DNA of 64,000 nt from Mauremys mutica. Taxonomy: Eukaryota > Chordata > Testudines > Geoemydidae. Numbering within the stretch: the stretch's first letter is position 1; every line of letters begins with the position of its first letter. The notes under the pieces were generated by a model. It was not told where the DNA came from. It worked only from the letters and a program-made list of their open reading frames with translations, and searched no databases. Below are positions 10,300 to 21,826 of the stretch, one piece after another. Both the position numbers and the translations under genes were made by a program. The stretch covers positions 23,086,965-23,150,964 of the forward strand of contig NC_059082.1 in NCBI RefSeq assembly GCF_020497125.1. Direction: 5' to 3'.

Positions 10300-13200
10300 A
10301 TGTTTCATAAAATGTCCAGATAAAGCCTTCCAACATTTCTTAACTGATTTTTTTCAGAATTTCCATTATACAAAACAACATTGAAATTTCAACTTTTCCC
10401 CCTGATTGGGAACAAAAACAAATGTTGAAATGTCAGAATTTCCACTAGGTGGATATTCCTAATTTTCCTCAGCTATATTTAAAACTAATCATAGTTCTAA
10501 GATGGGCTTCCTACCACAGCTCACACTCAGCTGTCATGTCCAGATGCCTACTCTTTTTTGCCTCTCTTCCAGCTTGTTGTTTCTAACTCTCTGCTTGGCT
10601 CACCTCCCTTCTCTAGTCCTCCTCCTCCTCCAAATTTGGCTGCCTAAGGTGCCACAAAAATTAACGGAATATATCTTTTATCTTCAGTGCTAGGACCATC
10701 CCCACTTTCAGAGGGCTCATAATGCTTAGCATTGAGATCCACTGGTAACTCCTAGTGGAGTGGAATACCACAACCATCCCAAGTCCAAATGGCCTGATGT
10801 CTGTCCTCCAAAACTGCTAAAAGCCTTAGAGTAGAATTAAATGCAAGTATCAGTTATGCTTCTTACTCAAAGGAATAAGTTTCCTCTGCTTTGGAAAACT
10901 GTGCCTAAAAATTATGTATGTGTTGGGAGCAGGGGCTGGCTGCATTTTAACTACCGGTAATTAAATTATTGTAGATTAATTTTTTATTTAACTTTCTGAT
11001 TAAAAGAAAAATCTGGAGGGTTAATAAAGGTCCATTGTAGATCTAAGGGAATTCAATAAACTTTTGAAACTAAAATGTTCAGAATGAGTTGTTCAAGATC
11101 TATTTTTGCTCATTAGAACAGCAGATTTCCTATGCATTCTAGATCTTGCTGATGAAAATATTCACTATTGTTGTTGTTGCCTCTTTGGCCCAAATAGTTT
11201 GCCAAAATGTAGGGCCTCAAGGTTTTTCCCACTAGGCTGAGAAAATGATGATACAAGTTAGGTATATTCATTGTGTAATCTTGATTATTTTAAAAAATAT
11301 ATATATACACAGAGTTCATTTTTTCTATTGTGTTCATGGAAACAGCCAGTTGTTTTCTTGGTCATAAATTCCCAAGTATGCCTCTCCAATGTGTTCTGTG
11401 CCCAAGAAACTCTGTCTCTGCTTCCTCTCAGGGTTATACTCACAGCTCCTTCTTCTAGCTTTCTGCATCCAACTCACACTGCTTACAGCTGTATCCAAGC
11501 TCCTGCAGTTTGCAACCAGGGAAACCTTTGTTAATTTACCTGGGTTAGCTCTGGCCTGCCATGTAGCCTGTTGCCAAGGGTAGTAGCTACCACTGTCCAC
11601 AGCTGTTTTTACTAAATGAAAAGGCTTAATTTCCTCCCTCTCTTCGACCAGAAAAGAGTGACTGATACCTTGCTAAAGCCAATGGAAGTATGTGATTGTC
11701 TTTAGATCTATTACCCGCTTGGTGGCAGCCATTACCAACTTTAGTATAACATTATTATTACAGTCATATTACAGTAGGCCTTAGAGACCACTACCAAATC
11801 AGGGCTCTGTTGTGCTGGGCACATACAGGACAGTCTCTGTCCCAATAAGCTTACAGTCTAGAAGAGATACAACGCCACTTCCTGTAACACATAGGTATCC
11901 TTTGGAGGTGCCTACCCAAAACAAAGACGCTGCTTATTTTGCAAGATATGACGAGAACACAGCAAAAGGTGCAGGCTAGCTACCACAACTTCTGACCAGA
12001 CCTAGACTCCAAAATGAATTTTGATGGTGAAAAAAGGGAGACAGATGTTTAAGTGTATGAAGAACACTGCAAGGGCAAAATTGGAAACACCTTTCCTTGG
12101 ACTGCTGATGTTGATTACTGGATGGAAATTATGGATTCCTCCCTAAGCATTACACATATTGTCATCCTCCTTTTCCTAGTTTCCATGTCGATGACACTAT
12201 TAACATGTGTTTGTGTCTTCCTTTGGTTACACATATCTTCTTGTAATTTACAGTTTGCATGATGAGGCATAAGAGAAAGACATGAATGATAAATAAAAAG
12301 AGCAATCTCCAGGCACAGACACACCTCTGAGCTCAAATGCTTTTAAGAGCTGAGTTGTATAACTCTTCTGGGGGTTTTAATCTGTTTTTAGTACACGTTC
12401 CCTGGCTCCCAGCCATAAACATCCCTGGCTCCCTGCCATAAACATCTGACGGATTTAGGTTTAAACAGACTTTTCAGATTAGGGGAATATTTTGAGTATA
12501 AACACCTAATTTTAAGAGATAATGACAGTGTTGTTTGTGTCAGTGCTGAGGTGACAACTAGTGAGGAATAATTGAATCTTGCCTCAATGTTTTACAAGAT
12601 CCTACTGTCAGATGAAGATGGCATTGAAGAAGCCAAGGACATTCCAAAGCCCAATTCCCTTCTCCCTTGAAAACTAACTGTATGCACCAAAGCTGGCAAC
12701 AAAGACTTAGCCTGGGGTAAAACCTGAGCCCTGTGCCTGTTTTTAAACTGTCTGTATGCCTGTGGCCTCTCTTTTCTTGTGCACCAAGGGTCTGACCTCA
12801 CAGTCCATCGAGGTCAATGGAAATCTTTTCATTGATTTCAATGGACATTGGATCAGGCCACAAGTGAACTCCCTCTCCTGTAATATCCTTGAACCTTGCT
12901 GGGTTTTTTTCTAGCTGGCATCCCTGATCCCACCTCCAGTGTTATCTGAACCTTCTGTTTTGAATAGGAACATGCAAAATAAGATCTCCCTGTGCCTATG
13001 TAAGGAGTGCAGAGTGAGGTCTAGTACAGGCATGCAAGGAGGAAAGACGGTTGCTTGTCCTGACTGTATAATGGAACATTCTGAAACTTTTTATCCTTCA
13101 TCCTGTGGGCTTTCACCAGCGTAGTTCCTGTCCTGAGCAGATTTCTTATCTTGTTTATTCACTTTGGGACTCCAGTGATCTGGAGCAGTTGTGTAACTGG

Positions 13201-13300
13201 AGAAATCAGTCCTGCCTGTAATTCAAAACCACCTTTCCAAAGTGCATAATCTTCTTAGGACAAGAGTTTAAATCTCACAAAGCCAGCAGAGACTTTTCTT
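10300..13300. other. gene-free interval
   Basis: No gene is supported. A SINE-like fragment (same family as 8098-8205) lies at about 11740-11875. A 23-bp tandem duplication (CCCTGGCTCC...ATAAACAT) is at 12400-12445. Confidence 0.45.
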
Positions 13301-13308
13301 ACTTTAGG

Positions 13309-13400
13309 CCTTAAAGACTAACAGATTTATTTGGGCATACGCTTTTGTGGGTAAAAACCTCACTTAGCTTATGCCCAAATAAATCTGTTAGTCTTTAAGG
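13309..13400. repeat. 35-bp inverted repeat (hairpin), part of a dispersed repeat
   Basis: The arms 13309-13343 and 13366-13400 are complementary at 34 of 35 positions around a 22-nt loop. The following bases, to about 13455 ('ggatacagattaacatggct'), look like the remainder of a common dispersed repeat. Confidence 0.8.
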
Positions 13401-13459
13401 TGCTACCGGACTCCTTATTGTTTTTGTGGATACAGATTAACATGGCTCCCCCCTGATAC

Positions 13460-15090
13460 TTGACTCTCTGGGGAAGGATTCTTAGGTGATTGAGGGTGTT
13501 GTGAGCCATGAGAAAATTTAATGAGCCACAGAAATTTGAAGTGGGGATTCCAGGTCAAAACTTTCAGTGGGGAACTACAATCTGCCTTCACTGCACGTAA
13601 TTATTTATTAAGGGAACTAATTCAGTGTACTACTGAGGCTATCAAACTGTACAATGAAGCTGCTTGTACGCACAATACAGTCTAAGGACCAGGACAGCTG
13701 CTTGTGCATAGAAGATCTACTGTTAAACTGATGGGGCTTAGAATTGACAATGACTAATTTATTATACTAAGATTTTAATTGTCTCAAGTTTGGAATTGGT
13801 CAGCATCCCATAAACAACTGAAGATTTGAGGGAACAGAAATGGTCTCACCCCTACAACTCAAGATATTTTCCACTTTAAACACCCATTTCCTAACTTCAC
13901 TGCATGAAAAATGCTAGGTTTCCAAAATGCATATTTATAGTGAATGATTATTTGTTACTGTAGAACTCACAATCCTTTCAAGAATTTTCCTAATTTCTTT
14001 AAAGCCTAAAAAAAAACATTTAAACAAGTACATAAACAGATAAATGGCCTCTCTCATTGGCTGATCTAAGTTAATGACAGCTCGTCTTCACGATAATGAG
14101 CGTAATTTTGCACTTTGTGTACCTTTTATGTTTGTCAATGAAACTTGGTCTGGCAGAACTGTCTTATTTTGCTTGAAGATATGTTGTGTCTGCCCTCTGC
14201 TGGCAAAACTACATATTGCAGTAGCACTGGCGCTTCCAAGTTTGGTTTTCATGGAGCTCTATTTCTAAATGCTTTCAAGCTTCAAAAACAGGAAATGTTC
14301 ATTACTTTCCAGTGTGAACCACAGAGCTCATTTTCTATTTTCAGTAACTGCTAAGAATATGAGCAACTTTCTCCAATCCTCATTAATCCACTAGACTACA
14401 CAATCCTTGTTTATTATAAACAGTAAAGAAATGTATGGTACGGTGATTAAATTAGCTACAAGGAGGTCTCTGCCATTGTTTCCTGAATGAAAAATATTTT
14501 TAGAAGGAAATATAATTTTTAATAGGGCTACAGAGTTCCAAGTGTCTTCCTTATTCATAATATTATTTCTTTGTATTTCTGTAGCGCTAGGAGTCCTAAC
14601 ATGGGCCAAGACCCCATTGTGTTAGGTGCATAAAGAGAATAAAAAGATGGTCCCTATAGATATGAAAAATGTCAAGAACTTTAAACTTAGTTTCCTGTGT
14701 TTTGTTCAAACAGGAAAGCTGTTGAATTTTCCTACATTTTCAGAATGCATTTCTGCATAGGTGGAGCAAACCTTTAAATGATTTTTGCATGTGAAGTTAG
14801 AGGGCCAGGTCTTGGTCCAAATGAAGCATATGACTAAACTCATCCACTTCAGTGGGTCCTGGATTTGGCCCAGAGGGTGAGGGTTAAGATAAGGGGAGCT
14901 ATGGGTAGAGGCAGGGGAGTTCCCTTTCCATCCCTAGCTTGGGGGAGCAGCGCTTCCTTCCCCACAGCTCCCCCTTGACTATGGGGAGTGCACCTACTCC
15001 TGTTCCAATCTACTTTAACCACTGCCAGAGGGGTTAAGGATTGTAAAAGAATAAAGTTGGGAGACAGAATGGCTCAGGTAATCAGACTAG
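13460..15090. other. gene-free interval
   Basis: No gene is supported. A SINE-like fragment is at about 14565-14665. The rest is unclassified AT-rich DNA. Confidence 0.4.
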
Positions 15091-15094
15091 GAAA

Positions 15095-15395
15095 TTTTTG
15101 CCTCAAGCTCAGGCCTTTTCTACATTAGAAAGGGTTTGTTGCTACAGCTATACTGGCAACTCTTCCCCCTTCCCCTCCCCCGAAGAGGCAGTTTATACCA
15201 GCTTAAATCAGTTCTCTAAGCAGAGTAAGCTCTATTGGCCAAAGGACTTTTTTGATGGTAAAGCTGTGTCTACATTAGGCTTTTGCTGGCATAGCTATGT
15301 TGGTCAGGGATTGGGGAAGAGGAGGAAAAAAATCACATCCCCAACCAATATTGCTATGCCGGCAAAACTTTTATGTGTAGACCAGGTGTCATATA
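15095..15395. mobile_element. Harbinger-like MITE(s)
   Basis: GTGTCTACATTAG followed by TTTTGCTGGCATAGC at 15266-15298 is mirrored by GCTATGCCGGCAAAA and GTGTAGACCAGG at about 15353-15386. A second, more decayed copy of the left half precedes it (about 15112-15150). The CTACA-type ends suggest the PIF/Harbinger superfamily. A related fragment is at about 15718-15830. Confidence 0.45.
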
Positions 15396-16488
15396 TAGCT
15401 CAGGTCAGTTGTTCCCATGTGCTGCCTGTTTGGTGGTCTGTGAAGTGGGCTAATGGTATTGCTTGCTAGGGAAGGCAACCTCCCTCCCCTGTGGTTGGAA
15501 TTAATACTAATTAGCACCCTATTTGCAGTCTGGGCAGAAAGATCAAGGTATGAATGAGCCGGGGGGCTCTCACGCCTAGATGTGACCCTTTAAGGATGTG
15601 GCTGAAGTGATGACTTCATTGCAGAGTTAGCCTGAGTGATCTGGCTCCCAGGTTAGCCTCGCTCAGGTGAGAACATCATTGCAAGGCCATATCAGCATTA
15701 CTGTGCCCTCACTGTGTATGTCTATACTGCAGCTTGGAGGTGTGATTCCCGGCCCATGTACACAGATTCACACTAACTCTGCTCAAGCTAGCACTCTAAA
15801 TATAGTAGTGTGGATGTGATGTAGCCTCACCCACAAAATGGGTGGGTTCCAGTCTGAGTTAAAGCAAAGCCCAGGCTCAGGCTCCAATCCCTAGCCAGGT
15901 AAACTACCTTGGGTGTAAAATACCTTCAAATCTGGGGAAAAGGTTTGTGTGTGTGGATGGCAGGGGGGTTGGGCTAAAACAAGGGAAAGAGCCCTAGTTA
16001 ATTCTACAGTAAAGACAATGGCAAGGTAGTGTCAGGAAACTGCATTGTCACTGCCCATAGTGTTCCAGTTCTGTGGAGATAGGGCCTTTATCGCCTGGCC
16101 TTTCAAGCTGGCACCTTCCATAGCACTATCTTCATCTTAATATTAAATAAATCAAGTTTGGCTTCTTGGTATTGCCAGAGCAATATCCCAGATGCCGCAG
16201 GATGGTCATTTCTGTAGAAATAAGATTGGGAACGCTCCTTTTCTAATCTGGTTTGAGTTACTACTTGACTTGCGTTAGCCATTCCATAGGTGGTGTGCAC
16301 ACTGAGGGGAGTTAACCCTGGGTGGAATATGGGGGTAATAGAAGGTGGATCAGAATGGAGAGGGAAAAAATAAACAAAAACACACAACCCACAACCTTCT
16401 TCTGTTCCCACTACAACTTCCCAGGTCCCCTGCACTCGGATCCTATGCATCACTCTTAGTTCTTTATAGCCACTTCCTCTATGCTCCC

Positions 16489-16992
16489 TGTAAGGGAGTG
16501 GACTCACCCCTGCGGCACCTCCTGCTGGTCATCTCAGCAAATTAGCTCTTCCAGTATCCTGGAACACCCCCTGCAGGCTGGTGATCCGCCTTACCGCTGG
16601 CCCCCACATCCCTCCAGACCCTGTGCCCTGTTATCTGGGGCACTACTCCGTGGCAGTAACCCCTCAGTCTTAGGGCCTCCCCTCCCCAGGGAACCCCCAC
16701 CCACTATCCCCACCTCACTATACAGCTACTGCCAGTCATTGTCTAGCCCCTGGGCCCTGGGGCAGACTGCAGTATCAGCCTACTCATCACTGGGAAGGTT
16801 GGGTTTGGACCTGCTGCCTTTGCCTACCCCTGGACTGCCCTCTGTAACCCCCAGTACCCATTAGCCCAATGCTAGGCCGCAGCCTGGGGCTTTCCAGGCT
16901 GGAGCTCCCTGGCTCCTCTGCCTTTCCCCAGCCCTGCTTTACTCAGGTAGCCTGTCTCTAGCTCCCTGCAGCCAGGCCCATCACGCACGCAC

Positions 16993-17064
<72 letters not shown>

Positions 17065-17247
17065 GTGTCTGCCCCTGGCTTCCCTGCCTTTATAGGGCCA
17101 GCTGAGTCTGTTTGGGGTGTGGCCACAGCTAAGGCTGCCTCCCAATCAGCCCAGCCTAAGGCTCCCAGCCCCAGCCCTCTCCAAGGGCTAGCTTTTAACC
17201 CTTTCAGGCTAGGAGCGGGTGACCATCCCGCTACACACCTTGCTACA
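16489..17247 (-). mobile_element. solo LTR, 759 bp, 5-bp TSD
   Basis: On the minus strand the block begins TGTAGCAAGG and ends CCCTTACA, giving TG...CA ends within TGTA...TACA. Perfect 5-bp duplications (CTCCC) flank it at 16484-16488 and 17248-17252. A TATA box (TATAAAGG on the minus strand) lies at 17087-17094. Downstream of it, where transcription would start, is the GA/CT tract at 16995-17060. No gag/pol sequence accompanies it. A 5-bp duplication fits Ty3/Gypsy or some endogenous retroviruses; the class is not settled. Confidence 0.8.
16995..17060. repeat. (GA)33 microsatellite
   Basis: An uninterrupted 66-bp GA run inside the solo LTR, preceded by a CACGCACGCACGC stretch. Its length and purity imply recent expansion and probable length polymorphism. 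Confidence 0.98.
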
Positions 17248-17252
17248 CTCCC

Positions 17253-19255
17253 CTTATTCTATGTCCCCTCTATACTCCGGGGGGTTCCTGCCCCAACAAT
17301 GTGTGTCTTTCCCCCCTCTCTATTTCTCTTTCTAGTGACTACTCCAAAGCTCCCGATTCTGTGAAGCCCACTCCAGCCCCTGCCTGGTTTCTGCCTTTCC
17401 ACCTTTTTTCCTAGCGCCCACTCCATGCATCCAGCCTCTGGCTCCAGCTGGCAGCCAGAGTCAGGTGGTCAGTTTATATTTCTAACAAATTGCTCTTTGC
17501 ACATAGTATTAAGAGCAGAGGCTGGGCTTGTGCTAACACACTTTGCAATGTGTAACTGACTCAGGGGGAGCTGGAACAATTTGGATAGTTGGGGGTGGGG
17601 GGAAGTGGGCTGAGAGCCATTGAACTAAACTGTAACCCCTGTATATGATGGAAACCATTTCAAGCCCAGGGGTGAGGCACTCCTAGTGCCAGCACCTATG
17701 AACTGACTTCTCTTATGAACTCTGGGTGGTACATTTCAAGGAACCAGGCAGCTTATTCTCCTGGCTGCCTCAAAGCAGAGGCCTGGATTGTGGCATAGAG
17801 CCATGTCCCACATTGGAGATGTGCAGAGGCACATCACTTCAGGAGACCTGGGGGCCACAATACCTCCCAAAGATTCAGGGACCTTAAGAAAGGGTGCAGC
17901 CTCCACATCCCCTCTGGCTGGCCAGCTCTCCTGGATGAGGTGAAGGAAAGTGGGGCTATAGCCTTTCTCCTACCTCTCCTTGCTTCTCCGCCCATAGCAG
18001 CACTTCACTAGCATTTACAGGCATGTTCATTAACTTGAGGTAATTGTTAATCAATTACCTCAAGTTACAACACAGCCAAAAGCTGTAATCTAAACAGAAT
18101 CCAAGTGTTTATCATTTGGACATAACCGGTGCCTTATTCCAACTGCTCTCCTTCACAATCCGATCAAGCTACAAGCAACAAATCTGGCCTATCTTCTTTA
18201 GAAGACGAGTAGTTTAGATTGGTAGGTCTTAATTTGACTGTGAGAGCTTCGGTCCAGGAGAATGTGTAAGGTTTTCCCTCAGCTGCTGGAGCAGCGTGCA
18301 TTTATTCAGATATGGAATTTCTATAACTCTTCAATCAGTCACATAGGAAAGGCTGCCATTTTAAATCAAAACCCTAAGGGTGGACAAAATCATAGCATAG
18401 GGAAACACGAGCTTTATTGCAATGGATATTGACTATAACTCATTAAGATGTTAAGATATTGACATTCCACTTGAGGAGAGAAATGTCTGATAGTGACTGT
18501 GCATAACTGTGTTAAACACATTATAATGAGTTACAAACAATGTCTGTGGTCTAACGATGTGATTAAAGCAGTATCCTTTGATGTATGTCACTGACTTGAT
18601 TAAACACCATGCCAAGATTGAACCTTCATGTATTGTCGGGGAGCATCAGGTAACCTGAGTAAATCACTAATCTCATCCCTGCATCACTGGGGATATTCAC
18701 AATAAATTCACTCTGAGAACAGGCTCATTCTGGGCTAGGGGTTTGGTGGTTCTGACCACAGGGAGTTAAGTTAATTATTTCTGATTAAATCACTGTGCTT
18801 GTTGAATGTTTGGAAAAATTCTTACCGCCATGTTCCCGAGTATGATACCAAAAATCAAACACAGGAAAAGACATTAGAGATGTAAAAGCTTCTATTAAAT
18901 TGTAGTTTTTCCAGGTGGACCGAAAAACTACTCTACAGAATTCCATTTCAGAGTTCTTACCACCTTAATCTTGCGAGCTAAGTGAAGTCAGAACTGGGGA
19001 GTACTTGAAGAGAGACTTTCAAGAAAATTTATTGAGTTTGCATCCCTCCTGGAGGCAGTAGCAAGCCAGTGCCCTGCTATGGTCATTATACGTCCCTGCA
19101 GCACTGGAGGTGCCCTCTTTGAATGAGACCAAACACAGAAATGTTGACTGTTTTTGATCATTGCAATTCACTGTGGCATTTTCCCTCAATATTGTATGTG
19201 TTAGGGTTGGTGTCCTGCTGGGTAAGTTACAATTTGGTCAATTACAGATCTCTCT
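17253..19255. other. gene-free interval
   Basis: No gene or clear element was recognised apart from the palindrome at 18032-18066. Confidence 0.4.
18032..18066. repeat. perfect 15-bp palindrome with 5-nt loop
   Basis: AACTTGAGGTAATTG at 18032-18046 is exactly mirrored at 18052-18066 around TTAAT. It could be a foldback remnant or a transposon end. Confidence 0.85.
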
Positions 19256-19401
19256 GGGTATGTCTACACTATGAAATTAGGTCGAATTTATAGAAGTTGA
19301 TTTATACACTCGATTGTGTGTGTCCCCATTAAGACTATTAAGTTGGCGGAGTATGTCCACAGTACCGAGCCTAGTGTCGACTTTTGTAGCATTGCACTGT
19401 G

Positions 19402-19530
19402 GGCAGGGCCGGCTCTAACATTTTTGCCGCCCCAAGCGAAAACAAAGAGCGCCGCCCCCCCCGAGCGTCACGCCGCCCCGCCCCCCAGAGCGTCGCGCCG
19501 CCCAAGTCCCCGCCCCCCTGAGCGTCGCAT
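19402..19530. mobile_element. GC-rich hAT-like fragment nested in the Harbinger
   Basis: CAGGGCCGGCTC at 19402 followed by TTTTGCCGCCCCAAGC matches the left end of the element at 2818. The right part is a run of imperfect GAGCGTCGCG/CCGCCCC units without a clear matching terminus, so the copy is truncated or rearranged. Its GC content is strikingly higher than its neighbours'. Confidence 0.6.
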
Positions 19531-19738
19531 TGTTGCAGGTAGTTCTGGGTAAATGTTGTCAGCTTTCCCCCCCGTGAAAGCAACAGCAATAAATCATTTC
19601 TCGCCTTTTTTCTTGGGTTAGCCGTGCAGATGACATACCACGACAAGCATGGAGCCCACTCAGCTCACCGTCACCGTACGTCTCCTGGGTGCTGCCAGAT
19701 GTGGTACTGCATTGCTACACAGCAGCAGCTCATTACCT

Positions 19739-19988
19739 TTTGGCAACAGACGGTGCACTGGTAGCCATCATCGTCATCTCTTGGGTGCTCTTTTAGCCAA
19801 CCTCGGTGAGGTCGGTCAGGGGTGCCTGGGCAGACATGTATGCTCCTGGCCAGCCTCGGTGAGGTCGGTCGGGGGCACCTGAACATAAATGGGAGACGAT
19901 GATGACCAGCAGTCGTACTGCACCGTCTTCTGTCAAGCAGCCAGGAGACGACAATGGCTAGCAGTCGTACTGCACCGTCTGCTGCCAG
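19739..19988. repeat. inverted and direct repeats in the Harbinger leader
   Basis: A segment at about 19739-19780 (GGCAACAGACGGTGCA...) is mirrored near 19945-19988 (...CTGCACCGTCTGCTGCC). A direct copy of the latter lies at about 19887-19935. A direct repeat of CCTCGGTGAGGTCGGTC occurs at 19800-19816 and 19855-19871. These may be transposase-binding or promoter repeats. Confidence 0.6.
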
Positions 19989-20094
19989 CCTAAGATGTAT
20001 AAGAGAGATGGAGTGGATCAAAACAATGAGACCAGATTTGTTTTGTATTCATTTTTATTCATTTGCTCCCCCCCAGCTCCATCCATGAATAGTG

Positions 20095-20169
20095 GGGGAG
20101 GGATAGCTCAGTGGTTTGAGCATTGGCCTGCTAAACCCAGGGGTTTGAGTTAAATCCTTGAGGGGGCCA
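20095..20169 (+). repeat. tRNA-derived segment (pol III A and B box-like)
   Basis: TAGCTCAGTGG at 20104-20114 fits an A box. GAGTTAAATCC at 20147-20157 resembles a B box (GGTTCGAATCC) with several changes. A loop with CTGCTAA lies between. It has lost tRNA features such as a clean acceptor stem, so it is a SINE head or tRNA-like insert in the transposon leader rather than a tRNA gene. Confidence 0.5.
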
Positions 20170-20262
20170 TTCTGTGTGACAACCCTGTAAGCCATGTCAT
20201 CAGTCGCCCTTCCCTCCGTCAGAGCAACAGCAGACATCTCTTTTCAGTGCAGACGCCACAGC

Positions 20263-21560
20263 ATGGCAAGCATGGATCCTACTCAGATCACTGCCGCAAT
20301 TATGAGCACTGTAAACACCACGCACATTATCCTACAGTATATGCAGAATCAGAACCTGCAAAAGCAAAACCAGGCAAGGAGGCGACGGCAGCGCGGTGAC
20401 AAGAGTGATGAGGACATGGACATAGACTTCTCTCAAAGTATGGGCCCTGACAATGTGCACATCATGGTGTTAATGGGGCAGGTTTATGCTGTGGAACGCT
20501 GATTCTGGGCCCGGGAAACAAGCACAGACTGGTGGGACTGCATAGTGTTGCATGTCTGGGACGATTCCCAGTGGCTGTGAAACTTTCGCATGCGTAAGGG
20601 CACTTTCATGGAACTTTGTGACTTGCTTTCCCCTGCCTTGAAGTGCCAGAATACCAAAATGAGAGCAGCCCTCACAGTTCACAAGCGAGTGGCGATAGCT
20701 CTGTGGAAGCTTGCAACGCAAGACAGCTACCGGTCAGTCGGGCATCAATTTGGAGTGGGCAAATCTACTGTGGGGGCTGCTGTGATCCAAGTAGCCAATG
20801 AAATCAAAGAGCTGCTGATATCAAGGGTAGTGGCTCTGGGAAATGTGCAGGCCATAGTGGATGGCTTTGCTGCAATGGGATTCCCTAACTGTGGTGGAGC
20901 GATAGATGGAACCCATATTCCTATCTTGGCACTGGAGCACCAAGCCAGCGAGTACATAAACCACAAGGGGTACTTTTCAATGGTGCTGCAAGCACTGGTG
21001 GATCACAAGGGACATTTCACCAACATCAATGTGGGATGGCCAGGAAAGGTACATGACGCTCGAATCTTCAGGAACTCTGATCTGTTTCAAAAGCTGCAGG
21101 AAGGGACTTTCTTCCCAGACCAGAAAATAACCATTGGGGATGTTGAAATGCCTATAGTTATCCTTGGGGCCCAGCCTACCCCTTAATGCCATGGCTCATG
21201 AAGCCATACACAGGCAGCCTGGACAATAGTCAGGAGCTGTTCAACTATAGGCTGAGCAAGTGCAGAATGGTGGTAAAATGTGCATTTGGATGTTTAAAAG
21301 CTCGCTGGCGCAGTTTACTGACTCGGATAGACCTCAGCGAAACCAATATTCCCACTGTTATTATTGCTTGCTCTGCGCTCCACAATATCTGTGAGAGTAA
21401 GGTGGAGACATTTATGGCAGGATGGGCGGTTGAGGCAAATCGCCTGGCCACTGATTACGCGCAGCCAGACACCAGGGCGGTTAGCAGAGTACAGAAGGGC
21501 GCAGTGCGCGTCAGAGAAGCTTTAAAAACCAGTTTCATGACTGGCCAGGCTATGGTGTGA
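20263..21560 (+). pseudogene. Harbinger DDE transposase, inactivated
   Basis: The frame starts at ATG 20263 (MASMDPTQITAAIM) and runs in one frame to about 21170, broken by TGA at 20500-20502 and 20578-20580. It then shifts by one base near 21165-21175, where a base appears lost, and continues to the stop at 21558-21560. Landmarks of the superfamily-4 nuclease (DDE_Tnp_4) are GAIDGTHIPI (Asp codon 20905-20907), VHDARIFRNSDL (Asp 21055-21057) and the AFGCLKARW block. The conserved catalytic Glu just before AFG is replaced by Lys (AAA, 21276-21278). An HTH-like region precedes these (YRSVGHQFGVGKSTVG). So the copy has lost both its frame and a catalytic residue. Confidence 0.92.
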
Positions 21561-21677
21561 AAGTTCTGTTTGTTTATCCTTGATGAACCCACCTCCCCTT
21601 GGTTCACTCTACTTCCCTGTAAGCCAACCGCCCTCCCCTCCCCTCCCCTCCCCCCTTTGATCTCCGCTTGCAGAGGC

Positions 21678-21717
21678 AATAAAGTCATTGTTGCTTCACA
21701 TTCATGCATTCTTTATT
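21678..21717. terminator. convergent poly(A) signals of the two Harbinger genes
   Basis: AATAAA on the plus strand at 21678-21683 serves the transposase. TTTATT at 21712-21717 is AATAAA for the minus-strand Myb-like gene. The two signals are separated by 28 bp, so the transcripts meet tail to tail. Confidence 0.75.
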
Positions 21718-21826
21718 ATTTCATCACACAAATAGGGGGATAACTGCCAAGGTAGCCCAGGAGGGGTGGGGGAGGAGGGAAGGACAAGGCCACACTACAC
21801 TTTAAAACTTATTGAATTCCAGCTTT

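Noticed and set aside
13309..13400. Hairpin as a microRNA precursor
   Set aside because: Near-perfect arms and flanking dispersed-repeat sequence favour a repeat-derived foldback. There is no evidence of processing.
16481..17126. Proline- and serine-rich frames in both strands, including a leucine-serine repeat
   Set aside because: They are translations of the solo LTR and its GA microsatellite.
20095..20169. Functional tRNA gene
   Set aside because: The B box is diverged and stems do not pair cleanly, so it is better described as tRNA-derived.
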